From Nitrospirota bacterium (GTDB lineage Bacteria; Nitrospirota; Thermodesulfovibrionia; UBA6902; DSMQ01), in the NCBI GenBank assembly GCA_016207865.1, contig JACQZD010000086.1, forward strand, positions 1-9,121: a stretch of 9,121 nucleotides of DNA. Direction: 5' to 3'. Below the pieces are notes generated by a model. It saw nothing but the letters and a program-made list of their open reading frames with translations, made no database searches and had not been told where the DNA came from. Below, piece by piece: positions 1-6,035 of this stretch (the stretch's first letter is position 1; each line of letters opens with the position of its first letter). A program made the position numbers and the translations under genes.

Positions 1-1
1 A

Positions 2-607
2 GTCCAATTAATTCAGGATAGTTCAAATCCCCCCTCACCCCCCTTTGACAAAGGGGGGCCAGGGGGATTTTTAAGCGCAGTTTACTGCTCGCCGTTAAGC
101 AGGGCGCATAAGAGCGCTGAGATTATTACAAAACCATTCGGAATAAAACCGGCTGTGATTCCGGATTTAAGGGAGCGCAGTTTTGGGATATGGGAAGGCA
201 TGTCCTTTGACGAGATAAGAGAAAAATACCCTGAAGAATTTAAGGCGTGGGCAGACAACCCGATGAAATTCAGCCCGATGCAGGGAGAAAGCACTTTAGA
301 GGTCAGGGACAGGGTTATTGAGGCGCTGAATAAAATCTTATGGAATCATTCGGTTCAAAATAGTTCAAAGTTGTTCAATATAGTTCAAAATGGCACAACT
401 TTGAACAATGTTGAACAATCTTTAACGACCTTGAACAATATAGTTGTGGTTGCGCACGGCGGAGTAAACAGGATACTGCTTTGCCATTTGCTTGGGGTGC
501 CGCTTGAAAATATTTTTAGAATTGAACAGGATTTCGCAGCGCTTAATATTATTGAATTCTGGGATAATTATCCTGTTGTAAAACTTATAAATGGAGGAAT
601 GATGTAG
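2..607 (+). CDS. cobC: Alpha-ribazole phosphatase, histidine phosphatase family (5' truncated by window)
   Basis: This is a histidine-phosphatase (phosphoglycerate mutase superfamily) protein. CobC-type members remove the phosphate from alpha-ribazole-5'-phosphate in nucleotide-loop assembly. The frame is open from the first bases, so the N-terminal RHG catalytic motif lies outside the window. Visible signatures are YCSPLSRAHKSAE (the SSPLxRAxxTA block), LRERSFGIWEG and the second catalytic histidine in VVVAHGGVNR. A GTG at 155 is internal, because the SPLSRA block lies upstream of it. Two repeats interrupt the protein: a 16-residue NPPSPPFDKGGPGGFL segment just before the YCSPL strand, and about 30 residues from a GTTCAA array just before the VVVAHGG strand. 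The CobC assignment rests on the cobalamin neighbours; by sequence alone another phosphatase of the superfamily is possible. cobQ follows after 48 bp. Confidence 0.85.
   Translation, partial: VQLIQDSSNPPSPPFDKGGPGGFLSAVYCSPLSRAHKSAEIITKPFGIKPAVIPDLRERSFGIWEGMSFDEIREKYPEEFKAWADNPMKFSPMQGESTLEVRDRVIEALNKILWNHSVQNSSKLFNIVQNGTTLNNVEQSLTTLNNIVVVAHGGVNRILLCHLLGVPLENIFRIEQDFAALNIIEFWDNYPVVKLINGGMM
26..73 (+). repeat. 48-bp NPPxPP/KGG palindromic element, copy 1
   Basis: The element reads AAT, C6, TCA, C6, TTTGACAAA, G6, CCA, G5 and A/T-rich. Its core CCCCTTTGACAAAGGGG is a perfect hairpin. It is translated in frame as NPPSPPFDKGGPGGFL inside cobC. Copies 2 and 3 are at 1971-2018 and 4977-5024. Confidence 0.93.
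353..436 (+). repeat. GTTCAA/TTGAAC decamer inverted array within cobC
   Basis: GTTCAA occurs at 353, 363, 373 and 383, exactly 10 bp apart. The reverse complement TTGAAC follows at 401, 411 and 431, with a degenerate TTTAAC at 421, again with 10-bp period. Positions 363-374 pair perfectly with 395-406 (12 bp, 20-nt loop). It is read in frame and adds about 30 residues between the alpha-helical part of CobC and the VVVAHGG catalytic strand. Confidence 0.9.
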
Positions 608-618
608 TGAAAGTTTTT

Positions 619-653
619 ACTGATTACTGTTCACTAATCACAATTCACTGTTT
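619..653 (+). repeat. Heptamer array (5 x 7 bp, ACTNWTC type) between cobC and cobQ
   Basis: Five consecutive 7-bp units of the form ACTGATT, ACTGTTC, ACTAATC and so on fill most of the 48-bp gap and end 2 bp before the cobQ start codon. The space where a Shine-Dalgarno sequence should be is occupied by the array. Confidence 0.8.
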
Positions 654-655
654 TT

Positions 656-1486
656 ATGGCTAAGGCATTAATGATTCAGGGGACATGTTCCGGCGCAGGC
701 AAGAGTGTCATTGTCGCAGGCCTGTGCAGGATATTCAGGGACCTTGGGCTTAATGTTGCGCCGTTTAAGGCGCAGAATATGGCGCTTAATTCTTTTATTA
801 CAATAGAAGGAGGCGAGATAGGACGCGCACAGGCATTTCAGGCTCAGGCGGCATGCATTGAGCCGTGCAATGACATGAACCCCATATTGCTTAAGGCAGC
901 TAATCCTTCAGGGTGTCAGGTAATTTTAAACGGGAAAGTACATTCAAACATGAAAGCGGCAGAATATTATTCATTTAAGGACGAGGCATGGAATGCCGTT
1001 ACCTCGGCATATGACAGACTTTCTAAGAAATATGATGTTATTGTGATTGAAGGCGCTGGAAGTCCCGCCGAAATCAATCTGCAGGAACAGGAAGTAGTCA
1101 ATATGAGCGTTGCGCGCTATGCAAACGCCCCTGTTATTCTCGTTGGAGATATAGACAAAGGCGGAGTGTTTGCATCATTTTACGGGACAGTGGAATTACT
1201 AAAAGATAGTTCAAAAAGTTCAAATTGTTCAAGAATCGGGGAACTATGTGATGCGGATTTCATCAAGGCGTTTATCGTAAATAAATTCAGGGGAGATATG
1301 GATATTCTTCGTCCGGGACTAAGGATGATTGAGGAAAAGACAGGCAAACTTGTTATAGGCGTCCTGCCGTATGTCCGGGACATAAACCTGCCGGAAGAGG
1401 ACGGGCTGGCCCTGCAAGCTGCAAGCTGCAGACTGCAAGATGCAAGATCAAAATCAATAAAGATTGTGGTAGTCGTTTATGTATGA
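656..1486 (+). CDS. cobQ: Cobyric acid synthase, N-terminal part (frame broken at about 1474)
   Basis: CobQ (CbiP) uses ATP and glutamine to amidate side chains b, d, e and g of adenosylcobyrinic a,c-diamide. This frame holds the dethiobiotin-synthetase-like ATP-binding domain. Visible motifs are P-loop GTCSGAGKSV (residues 9-18), FKAQNMALNS, EIGRAQAFQAQA, NPILLKA, VIVIEGAGSPAEINL, DIDKGGVFAS, FIVNKFRGD and LPYVRDINLPEED, all typical of CobQ. After IKIVVV the family normally continues with an LPRISNFTDFD-like segment. Here that segment is absent and the frame ends at TGA 1484-1486, with the rest of the protein continuing in another frame from 1479. A GTTCAA repeat (about residues 185-193) and a heptamer array (about 253-264) are embedded. 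ATG 656 is the first start after in-frame stops at 605, 608 and 635; no ribosome-binding site is visible. Confidence 0.9.
   Translation: MAKALMIQGTCSGAGKSVIVAGLCRIFRDLGLNVAPFKAQNMALNSFITIEGGEIGRAQAFQAQAACIEPCNDMNPILLKAANPSGCQVILNGKVHSNMKAAEYYSFKDEAWNAVTSAYDRLSKKYDVIVIEGAGSPAEINLQEQEVVNMSVARYANAPVILVGDIDKGGVFASFYGTVELLKDSSKSSNCSRIGELCDADFIKAFIVNKFRGDMDILRPGLRMIEEKTGKLVIGVLPYVRDINLPEEDGLALQAASCRLQDARSKSIKIVVVVYV
1209..1232 (+). repeat. GTTCAA triplet array, 9-bp period, within cobQ
   Basis: GTTCAA occurs at 1209, 1218 and 1227. The segment is read in frame as part of SSKSSNCS, in a spot where CobQ proteins have a variable surface loop. The hexamer is the same as in the cobC array, but the spacing is 9 rather than 10 bp. 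Confidence 0.75.
1412..1446 (+). repeat. Heptamer array (5 x 7 bp, CTGCAAG type) within cobQ
   Basis: The units are CTGCAAG, CTGCAAG, CTGCAGA, CTGCAAG and ATGCAAG. They are read in frame as residues LQAASCRLQDAR, inserted between LPEEDGLA and the IKIVVV strand. The array lies 28 bp upstream of the cobQ frame break. Confidence 0.88.
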
Positions 1487-2288
1487 ACCGGATGTTGAGC
1501 TTAATTATTCTTTAAGAGAGGAAGATTTTAACACTGCCGACCTTATAATTATTCCCGGTTCAAAAAATACTGTGAGCGATTTGTTGTCATTAAGGCAAAC
1601 CGGTGTGGAGGAGTCCATAAAGCGTGCGGTTCAAAAAGGCATACCGGTTGCAGGAATCTGCGGCGGTTATCAAATGTTAGGCAGGAGGATAATGGACCCT
1701 TTTGGCATTGAAAGCGTACATAAGGAAGTTAAAGGGCTGGGGCTTCTTGATATTGAAACAGTGATTGAGAGGACAAAGGTGACATCTCAGGTGGAGGCGG
1801 AATTAGTTAGGGGTTTAGAGTTAAGAGTTAAGAGTGATGGAATGCAGAAACTGACAATTCCAAACACCGAACTCCGAGACTTGAATTCCTTGTACGGTTA
1901 TGAGATTCACATGGGTGTCAGTACAGGCGACATCGGCTTATTTAAAATAAACCGTTTAAACACTTCAAGTAATCCCCCCTTACCCCCCTTTGACAAAGGG
2001 GGGATGGGGGGGATTTTAGATGGTTCTTTAAAAGGCAACGTATGGGGAACGTATCTGCACGGAATTTTTGACAATGACGGCTTCAGAACGGCGCTTCTTA
2101 ATTCACTTAGGGTGAAAAAGGGTCTGCCTGAGAAAGGCGAGGCGGTTAATTATTCTGCCAGCAGGGAAGATGCAATAAAAAATTGGGCGGATGTCCTGAG
2201 AAAAAGCGTGGATATATGTTTTATCCTCCGTCTGCTGAATCTGGATTCAAAGTGTTACAAGGAATATCAAATGAAGGGTGAATTATGA
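1479..2288 (+). CDS. cobQ: Cobyric acid synthase, C-terminal glutamine amidotransferase part (separate frame)
   Basis: This is the second half of CobQ: the linker strand YEPDVELNYSL, then DLIIIPGSKNTVSDL, then the class-I glutamine amidotransferase domain. The nucleophile is Cys61 in VAGICGGYQMLG, and the histidine is His194 in GTYLHGIFDN; YEIHMG is also family-typical. Upstream this frame is closed by TAG at 1470-1472, so it cannot be read from the N-terminal half without a frameshift. Its first ATG overlaps the stop of the first half by 8 nt, so reinitiation is conceivable, although no good ribosome-binding site is seen. A heptamer array (about residues 109-121) and a 48-bp NPPLPPFDKGGMGGIL element (165-180) are embedded. 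The stop overlaps the cbiB start by 4 nt. Confidence 0.88.
   Translation: MYEPDVELNYSLREEDFNTADLIIIPGSKNTVSDLLSLRQTGVEESIKRAVQKGIPVAGICGGYQMLGRRIMDPFGIESVHKEVKGLGLLDIETVIERTKVTSQVEAELVRGLELRVKSDGMQKLTIPNTELRDLNSLYGYEIHMGVSTGDIGLFKINRLNTSSNPPLPPFDKGGMGGILDGSLKGNVWGTYLHGIFDNDGFRTALLNSLRVKKGLPEKGEAVNYSASREDAIKNWADVLRKSVDICFILRLLNLDSKCYKEYQMKGEL
1805..1839 (+). repeat. Heptamer array (5 x 7 bp, AGTTAAG type), copy 1, in cobQ
   Basis: The units are AGTTAGG, GGTTTAG, AGTTAAG, AGTTAAG and AGTGATG. It is read as VRGLELRVKSDG within the amidotransferase half. The outer units are more degenerate than those of copies 2 and 3 (3742-3776 and 5868-5902). Confidence 0.82.
1971..2018 (+). repeat. 48-bp NPPxPP/KGG palindromic element, copy 2
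   Basis: It has the same structure, orientation and reading phase as copy 1 and is translated as NPPLPPFDKGGMGGIL. It lies between the YEIHMG and GTYLHGIF motifs of CobQ. Confidence 0.93.
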
Positions 2289-3385
2289 GTGAGCCTTTAC
2301 TGCTTATATCGGCATATATCCTTGATTTTGTAATCGGCGATCCCAAATACCTGCCGCATCCTGTGAGAGTTATTGGATATGCGATTTCAAGGATGGAAAT
2401 TTTTTTGAGAAATATAATTTCAAAAACCGGAAAAGCGGAAAAATTTGCAGGAATACTGCTTGTGATAATTATTGCCGGCGGCACTTACGGTGTATTCTAT
2501 TTAATTCATTTACTATTCACTATCCACTATCTGCCGGCCGGCAAGGCAGGTTCATTGTTTGCTGTTTTACTGATGGTTTATCTGATTTCTGCAACACTTG
2601 CAACACGAAGCCTTGTTGATTCGGTTAAACTGGTGAGCAAAACTTTATATACGGGGAGCATTGAGGATGCGAGGGAAAAACTCAGCCGTATAGTTGGCAG
2701 GGACACCGAAAGGCTTGACAGAGAGGGGATATTAAGGGCGGCGATTGAGAGTCTGGCCGAGAATGCCTCTGACGGCATAATTGCCCCGCTTTTTTATTTT
2801 GCAATCGGCGGATTACCGCTTGCAATGACCTACAAGGCGGTTAATACCCTTGATTCAATGGTTGGCTACAAAAATGAGAGATACAGGAATTTTGGATGGG
2901 CGGCGGCAAAGCTGGATGACATTGCCAATTATATTCCTGCAAGAATAACGGGCCTGCTGATTGCCGTTTCTTCCGCTTTTATTTGCCGTTCATTGTTCGC
3001 TGTTCATTGTTCGCTGAGAACTTTATTGCGCGACGGCCGGAAGCACTTAAGCCCGAACAGCGGGGTCCCTGAGGCCGCAATGGCAGGCGCTTTAGGAGTG
3101 GTGCTTGGAGGACCGTCTTATTATGGCGGAATACTTGTGGAGAAACCGTATATTGGAGAAGAAAAGTCAGGTCGGCACGACTCGATTCCGAGAGTCAGGT
3201 CGGCACGACTCGATTCCGAGAATCAGGTCGGCACGACTCGATTCCGAGAGTCAGGAGTTATAAAGCAGAAATACGACCAGAGATATCTTAATGCTTCAGA
3301 GAATGCAGTCTCAATAGTTAAGCTTACTTCCTTACTTGGCCTCGGACTTGTACTAATATTGCTTTATATGAGGACTTCTGTATGA
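2285..3385 (+). CDS. cbiB: Adenosylcobinamide-phosphate synthase (membrane protein)
   Basis: CbiB attaches the aminopropanol (or aminopropanol phosphate) arm to adenosylcobyric acid. It is an inner-membrane protein. Clear family motifs are the N-terminal ISAYILDFVIGDPKYLPHPV segment, SLAENASDGIIAPLFYFAIGG, YKAVNTLDSMVGYKN, RNFGWAAAKLDDIANYIPAR, RDGRKHLSPNSGVPEAAMAGALGV and EKPYIG. There are several hydrophobic segments, including about residues 58-75, 88-103 and the C-terminal LGLGLVLILLYM. At 366 residues it is about 50 longer than usual. The excess matches three repeat blocks: about residues 74-89 (heptamers plus LPAGKAG), 235-244 (14-bp duplication) and 294-324 (28-bp triplication), all outside conserved motifs. 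The start is set by the ATGA overlap with cobQ, with GAAGGGTG just upstream. It overlaps cobD by 4 nt. Confidence 0.95.
   Translation: MSEPLLLISAYILDFVIGDPKYLPHPVRVIGYAISRMEIFLRNIISKTGKAEKFAGILLVIIIAGGTYGVFYLIHLLFTIHYLPAGKAGSLFAVLLMVYLISATLATRSLVDSVKLVSKTLYTGSIEDAREKLSRIVGRDTERLDREGILRAAIESLAENASDGIIAPLFYFAIGGLPLAMTYKAVNTLDSMVGYKNERYRNFGWAAAKLDDIANYIPARITGLLIAVSSAFICRSLFAVHCSLRTLLRDGRKHLSPNSGVPEAAMAGALGVVLGGPSYYGGILVEKPYIGEEKSGRHDSIPRVRSARLDSENQVGTTRFRESGVIKQKYDQRYLNASENAVSIVKLTSLLGLGLVLILLYMRTSV
2504..2531 (+). repeat. Heptamer array (about 4 units, ACTATYC type) in cbiB
   Basis: The units ATTCATT, TACTATT, CACTATC and CACTATC resemble the array upstream of cobQ (619-653). It encodes part of the loop IHLLFTIHYL between two hydrophobic segments and runs directly into the CTGCCGGCCGGC element. 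Confidence 0.65.
2531..2550 (+). repeat. CTGCCGGCCGGCAAGGCAGG element in cbiB
   Basis: This is a 20-bp GC-rich imperfect palindrome with a GCCGGC core, read as LPAGKAG between two membrane segments of CbiB. Its GC content differs sharply from its A/T-rich flanks. Only one copy is in this window, so repeat status is inferred from its palindromic form and from lying against the heptamer array. Confidence 0.55.
2988..3015 (+). repeat. 14-bp perfect tandem duplication in cbiB
   Basis: GTTCATTGTTCGCT is present twice, head to tail. Each copy is two related heptamers (GTTCATT, GTTCGCT), so the whole is 4 x 7 bp. It is read as RSLFAVHCSL, just before the conserved RDGRKHLSPNSG motif. Confidence 0.85.
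3166..3255 (+). repeat. 28-bp tandem triplication in cbiB, plus a 6-bp partial fourth unit
   Basis: Units are at 3166-3193, 3194-3221 and 3222-3249, identical except for one G-to-A change at 3222. A GTCAGG partial unit follows at 3250-3255. Each unit carries a small hairpin, CTCG-ATTC-CGAG. Since 28 is not a multiple of 3, each copy is read in a different frame. All three frames are open, and the total of 84 bp restores the cbiB frame after EKPYIGE. Confidence 0.95.
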
Positions 3386-4542
3386 TTGAATGGAAAACTA
3401 TTGATGAGCACGGAGGGGATATTTACAGATTTGCCTCAGAATTAGGAGTGTCTGAAAACAAGATTGTTGATTTCAGCGCATCTATCAACCCGCTTGGTAT
3501 TTCAAAACAGGCTGAACTGGAGATTAGAAAAGGCTTGAAAAGCCTTCCCAATTACCCTGATGCTGAGGCAGCAGAACTCCGTATGAAACTTAGCAAACGA
3601 TTGGGGGTTAGTCCTGATGCTGTTATCTGCGGCAATGGAAGCACGGAAGTGATATATCTTATTGCAAAAGCGTTAAAACCGAAAAATGTGTTGATCCCTG
3701 CGCCAACTTTTTCAGAATATGAAAGGGCGTGCAGGACGGCAAGTTATGAGTTAAGAGTCAAGAGTTATGAGTTAAAAGAAAAAAATAATTTTGACATAAC
3801 CCCTGATAATTTCATTAAGTCTATGAGAGGATGCGATGCGGCATTTCTTTGCAATCCCAATAATCCGACGGGACGCTTGTTAGGGAAAGACGGCGTTCTG
3901 AAAATTGCAAATGCAGCCAGAAAACTTAAATGTTATTTAGTTGTTGATGAGGCATTCATAGATTTCTGTCCGGAAGAATCTGTGGTAAGAAGCGTTGAAG
4001 ACAACCCTTGCCTTATAGTATTAAGGTCCATGACAAAGTTCTATGCGCTTTCCGGGTTGAGGGCAGGATTCGGGGTTTTCCCCTTGAATCTGATTGACAG
4101 GCTGAAAAAATTTAAAGAGCCTTGGACCGTAAACACGCTGGCGCAAAAAGCCTCCCTGACCGCGCTTGATGACCATGATTATGCGAACAGGACCTTTAAA
4201 TTGATTAAAAAAGAAAAACAATTTTTTGAAAAAAACTTTAAAAAATCCGGCATCGGGTTTATTCCGTCAGACGCCAATTTTTATTTATTAAAAATTGGAG
4301 ATGCAGGAAAAGCAATTGCATATTTAAGAAAAAAAGGCATTCTTGTGAGAGACTGCTCAACTTTTAGTGTGCTTGACGGTTCATATATCAGGATTGCCGT
4401 CAAATTACGTAAACACAACAAGATATTGTTAAATGAAATTATGAAGTTTTATACCACTAACAATGGTCGTCATTCCCGCGAAAGCGGGAATCCAGAAAAG
4501 AAGAACTGGATTCCGCATTCCCGAAACATCGGGACGGAATGA
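3382..4542 (+). CDS. cobD: L-threonine-O-3-phosphate decarboxylase (PLP-dependent, HisC-like)
   Basis: This is a fold-type I aminotransferase-like enzyme that decarboxylates threonine phosphate to (R)-1-amino-2-propanol phosphate, the arm attached by CbiB next door. Motifs are VDFSASINPLG, LPNYPDAEAAELR, ICGNGSTEVIYLI, LCNPNNPTG (about residues 156-164), VVDEAFIDF (Asp189) and the PLP lysine Lys219 in SMTKFYALSGLRAGFG. The similar histidinol-phosphate aminotransferase HisC is the alternative, but the FSASINPLG start and the operon favour CobD. A heptamer array encodes SYELRVKSYELKE (residues 121-133). The last 25 or so residues (from about RHSRESGNPE) come entirely from an inverted-repeat element that also provides the stop codon. 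The start overlaps cbiB (ATGA). Confidence 0.93.
   Translation: MIEWKTIDEHGGDIYRFASELGVSENKIVDFSASINPLGISKQAELEIRKGLKSLPNYPDAEAAELRMKLSKRLGVSPDAVICGNGSTEVIYLIAKALKPKNVLIPAPTFSEYERACRTASYELRVKSYELKEKNNFDITPDNFIKSMRGCDAAFLCNPNNPTGRLLGKDGVLKIANAARKLKCYLVVDEAFIDFCPEESVVRSVEDNPCLIVLRSMTKFYALSGLRAGFGVFPLNLIDRLKKFKEPWTVNTLAQKASLTALDDHDYANRTFKLIKKEKQFFEKNFKKSGIGFIPSDANFYLLKIGDAGKAIAYLRKKGILVRDCSTFSVLDGSYIRIAVKLRKHNKILLNEIMKFYTTNNGRHSRESGNPEKKNWIPHSRNIGTE
3742..3776 (+). repeat. Heptamer array (5 x 7 bp, AGTTAAG type), copy 2, in cobD
   Basis: Five units (AGTTATG, AGTTAAG, AGTCAAG, AGTTATG, AGTTAAA) are read as SYELRVKSYELK. The other two forward frames contain stop codons, so only this phase passes. 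Confidence 0.9.
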
Positions 4543-4544
4543 CA
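4469..4544 (+). repeat. GTCATTCC...GGAATGAC inverted-repeat element at the cobD 3' end
   Basis: Terminal arms GTCATTCC and GGAATGAC enclose nested pairs: CCCGC/GCGGG, TCCAG/CTGGA and CCCGAaacaTCGGG. It is REP-like in form. It encodes the C-terminal tail of CobD, whose TGA stop (4540-4542) lies inside the terminal GGAATGAC. Confidence 0.88.
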
Positions 4545-4562
4545 GAATGAAATGAGAACTCT

Positions 4563-6035
4563 ATGCAGGGAATAGTGATAGCCGGAACGCACAGCGGGTG
4601 CGGCAAGACAACCATAACGCTTGGGATTCTTGCCGCATTAAAGAAAAAGGGTGTTAGCATACAGGCTTTTAAGGCCGGACCGGATTTTATTGATGCGGGT
4701 ATTCACCGTCTTATTACCGGCAGACATTCAAGAAACCTTGACCTGTGGATGTGCGGAGAGAGCTATGTGAAGGACTGTTTCCGTAGAAATTCTATTGATG
4801 CTGATGTGTCTGTTGTTGAAGGAGTTATGGGCTTGTACGACGGAGAACTCAACACTGCAAGGCTGGCAGATGTGCTGGCGCTGCCGATTGTTCTTGTGGT
4901 TGATGCTTACGGGATGGCTGAAAGCGCAGGGGCGGTAGTGAGGGGGTTTAAAGAATACGGAGTACAGAGTGCAATGAATCCCCCCATCCCCCCTTTGACA
5001 AAGGGGGGCAAGGGGGGATTTATTGCAGGTGTTATCTTCAATCGCGTCGCATCGGAGAAACATTATCAGCGGCTGAAAAATAGTATCCGTGATGTGCCTG
5101 TTTTCGGTTACCTTCCGAGGGACTTAAGTTTTGAAATCCCGCATAGGCATCTTGGGCTGCAGATTGCTGAAGAAAATCCGGTTGCTGAGGAAAATATCTC
5201 AAGGCTTGCAGATGCAGTTTTGGAATATGTGGATATGGAGAGAATAGTTGAGTTAACGAATACTACTATAGTTTCGTCATTCCCGCTGGCCCTATCCTGT
5301 CATTCCGGCTTATCCAGAACCTTTCTTAAGATGGATTCCGAACAAGTCGGAATGACAACAAAAACGGAAGGATTGCGGACAAGCCGCAATGACACCCATT
5401 CACCAAGAATTGCCGTTGCCTATGATAAGGCGTTTTGTTTTTATTATGAGGACAATCTTGATTTATTAAGGGACAACGGTGCGGAAATAGTTTCGTTTAG
5501 TCCGCTGTCTGACTCAAAACTCCCTGATAACATATCCGCCGTCTATATCGGCGGGGGGTATCCGGAACTTTATGCGAAATTACTTTCAGAAAATAAATCT
5601 ATGCTGAAATCTGGTGTTGAATGGGCAGATTTCGGGAAGCCTTTGTATGCCGAGTGCGGCGGGCTTATGTATCTTTCTGAGGGAATTTATGACTTTGACG
5701 GAAAATTCCATAAAATGGCGGGTGTCTTTTTTTTTGAAACAAAAATGACTAAAGGAAGGGCGCTTCTTGGATACAGGGAAATTTTGTTAAAGGAAGACTG
5801 TATGCTGGGCAGAAGGGGAGATAAATTGAAGGGGCATGAATTTCATTACTCGGAAATCATAAAAAACAGTTATGAGTTAAGAGTTAAGAGTTATAAGTTA
5901 AAAGACGGAACAGGAAATTATATTTATGATGAAGGCTATAAATACAAAAACACCCTTGCAAGTTATGTGCATGTGCATTTTGGCTCGAATTGCGGCAGCG
6001 CCGGGGAATTTATGAATTTTATCAGGGGGAAATAA
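4563..6035 (+). CDS. cobB: Cobyrinic acid a,c-diamide synthase
   Basis: This enzyme (CbiA in the anaerobic nomenclature) amidates the a and c side chains of cobyrinic acid using ATP and glutamine. The N-terminal P-loop domain carries GTHSGCGKTT (residues 5-14), FKAGPDFID, GRHSRNLDLWM and VVEGVMGLYDG. The C-terminal amidotransferase domain carries RIAVAYDKAFCFYYEDNLDLL, YIGGGYPELY, the nucleophile Cys365 in YAECGGLMYL, GHEFHYSE and SYVHVHFGSN (His470, His472). At 490 residues it is 30-40 longer than typical. It contains an NPPIPPLTKGGKGGFI element (139-154), about 40 repeat-derived residues between the two domains (about 238-277) and a heptamer array SYELRVKSYKLK (436-447). The ATG at 4563 follows cobD by 20 bp with only a weak GAGA-like ribosome-binding site. 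The protein begins right at the P-loop strand, as expected. Confidence 0.95.
   Translation: MQGIVIAGTHSGCGKTTITLGILAALKKKGVSIQAFKAGPDFIDAGIHRLITGRHSRNLDLWMCGESYVKDCFRRNSIDADVSVVEGVMGLYDGELNTARLADVLALPIVLVVDAYGMAESAGAVVRGFKEYGVQSAMNPPIPPLTKGGKGGFIAGVIFNRVASEKHYQRLKNSIRDVPVFGYLPRDLSFEIPHRHLGLQIAEENPVAEENISRLADAVLEYVDMERIVELTNTTIVSSFPLALSCHSGLSRTFLKMDSEQVGMTTKTEGLRTSRNDTHSPRIAVAYDKAFCFYYEDNLDLLRDNGAEIVSFSPLSDSKLPDNISAVYIGGGYPELYAKLLSENKSMLKSGVEWADFGKPLYAECGGLMYLSEGIYDFDGKFHKMAGVFFFETKMTKGRALLGYREILLKEDCMLGRRGDKLKGHEFHYSEIIKNSYELRVKSYKLKDGTGNYIYDEGYKYKNTLASYVHVHFGSNCGSAGEFMNFIRGK
4977..5024 (+). repeat. 48-bp NPPxPP/KGG palindromic element, copy 3
   Basis: Total length and orientation match copies 1 and 2, but the left spacer is one base shorter and the final G run one base longer than in copy 1. 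The TTTGACAAA core is therefore read one base out of phase (PPLTKGG instead of PPFDKGG) before the frame is restored. Confidence 0.92.
5276..5393 (+). repeat. Composite GTCATTCC-type inverted repeats in the cobB interdomain linker
   Basis: The block contains GTCATTCCCGC at 5276, a complete element 5299-5356 bounded by GTCATTCC and GGAATGAC, and a half element GATTGCGGACAAGCCGCAATGAC-like at 5371-5393. It is read without a stop and adds about 40 residues between the ATPase and amidotransferase domains. Confidence 0.85.
5868..5902 (+). repeat. Heptamer array (5 x 7 bp, AGTTAAG type), copy 3, in cobB
   Basis: The units AGTTATG, AGTTAAG, AGTTAAG, AGTTATA and AGTTAAA encode SYELRVKSYKLK, in the same phase as copies 1 and 2. 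It is in the amidotransferase domain, between GHEFHYSEI and the SYVHVHF strand. Confidence 0.9.

Noticed and set aside
155..607. cobC starting at the GTG at 155
   Set aside because: The YCSPLSRA block of the phosphatase family is encoded upstream in the same open frame, so the gene begins before the window.
1440..1490. Programmed ribosomal frameshift joining the two cobQ halves
   Set aside because: No slippery heptamer or stimulating structure is apparent, and conserved residues are missing at the junction, so a deletion explains it better.
1971..2018. Rho-independent terminators at the CCCCTTTGACAAAGGGG hairpins
   Set aside because: All copies lie inside coding frames, the downstream T runs are short, and sequence beyond them continues the same conserved gene.
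3166..3255. CRISPR array
   Set aside because: The 28-bp units are directly adjacent with no spacers and lie inside an open cbiB frame.
4469..4544. Insertion sequence bounded by GTCATTCC inverted repeats
   Set aside because: It is only 76 bp with no transposase; at most a REP- or MITE-like element.
4728..5063. Reverse-strand open frames, including this 111-residue one
   Set aside because: They lie opposite well-conserved forward genes, have no family motifs and partly translate the repeat palindrome; treated as chance frames.
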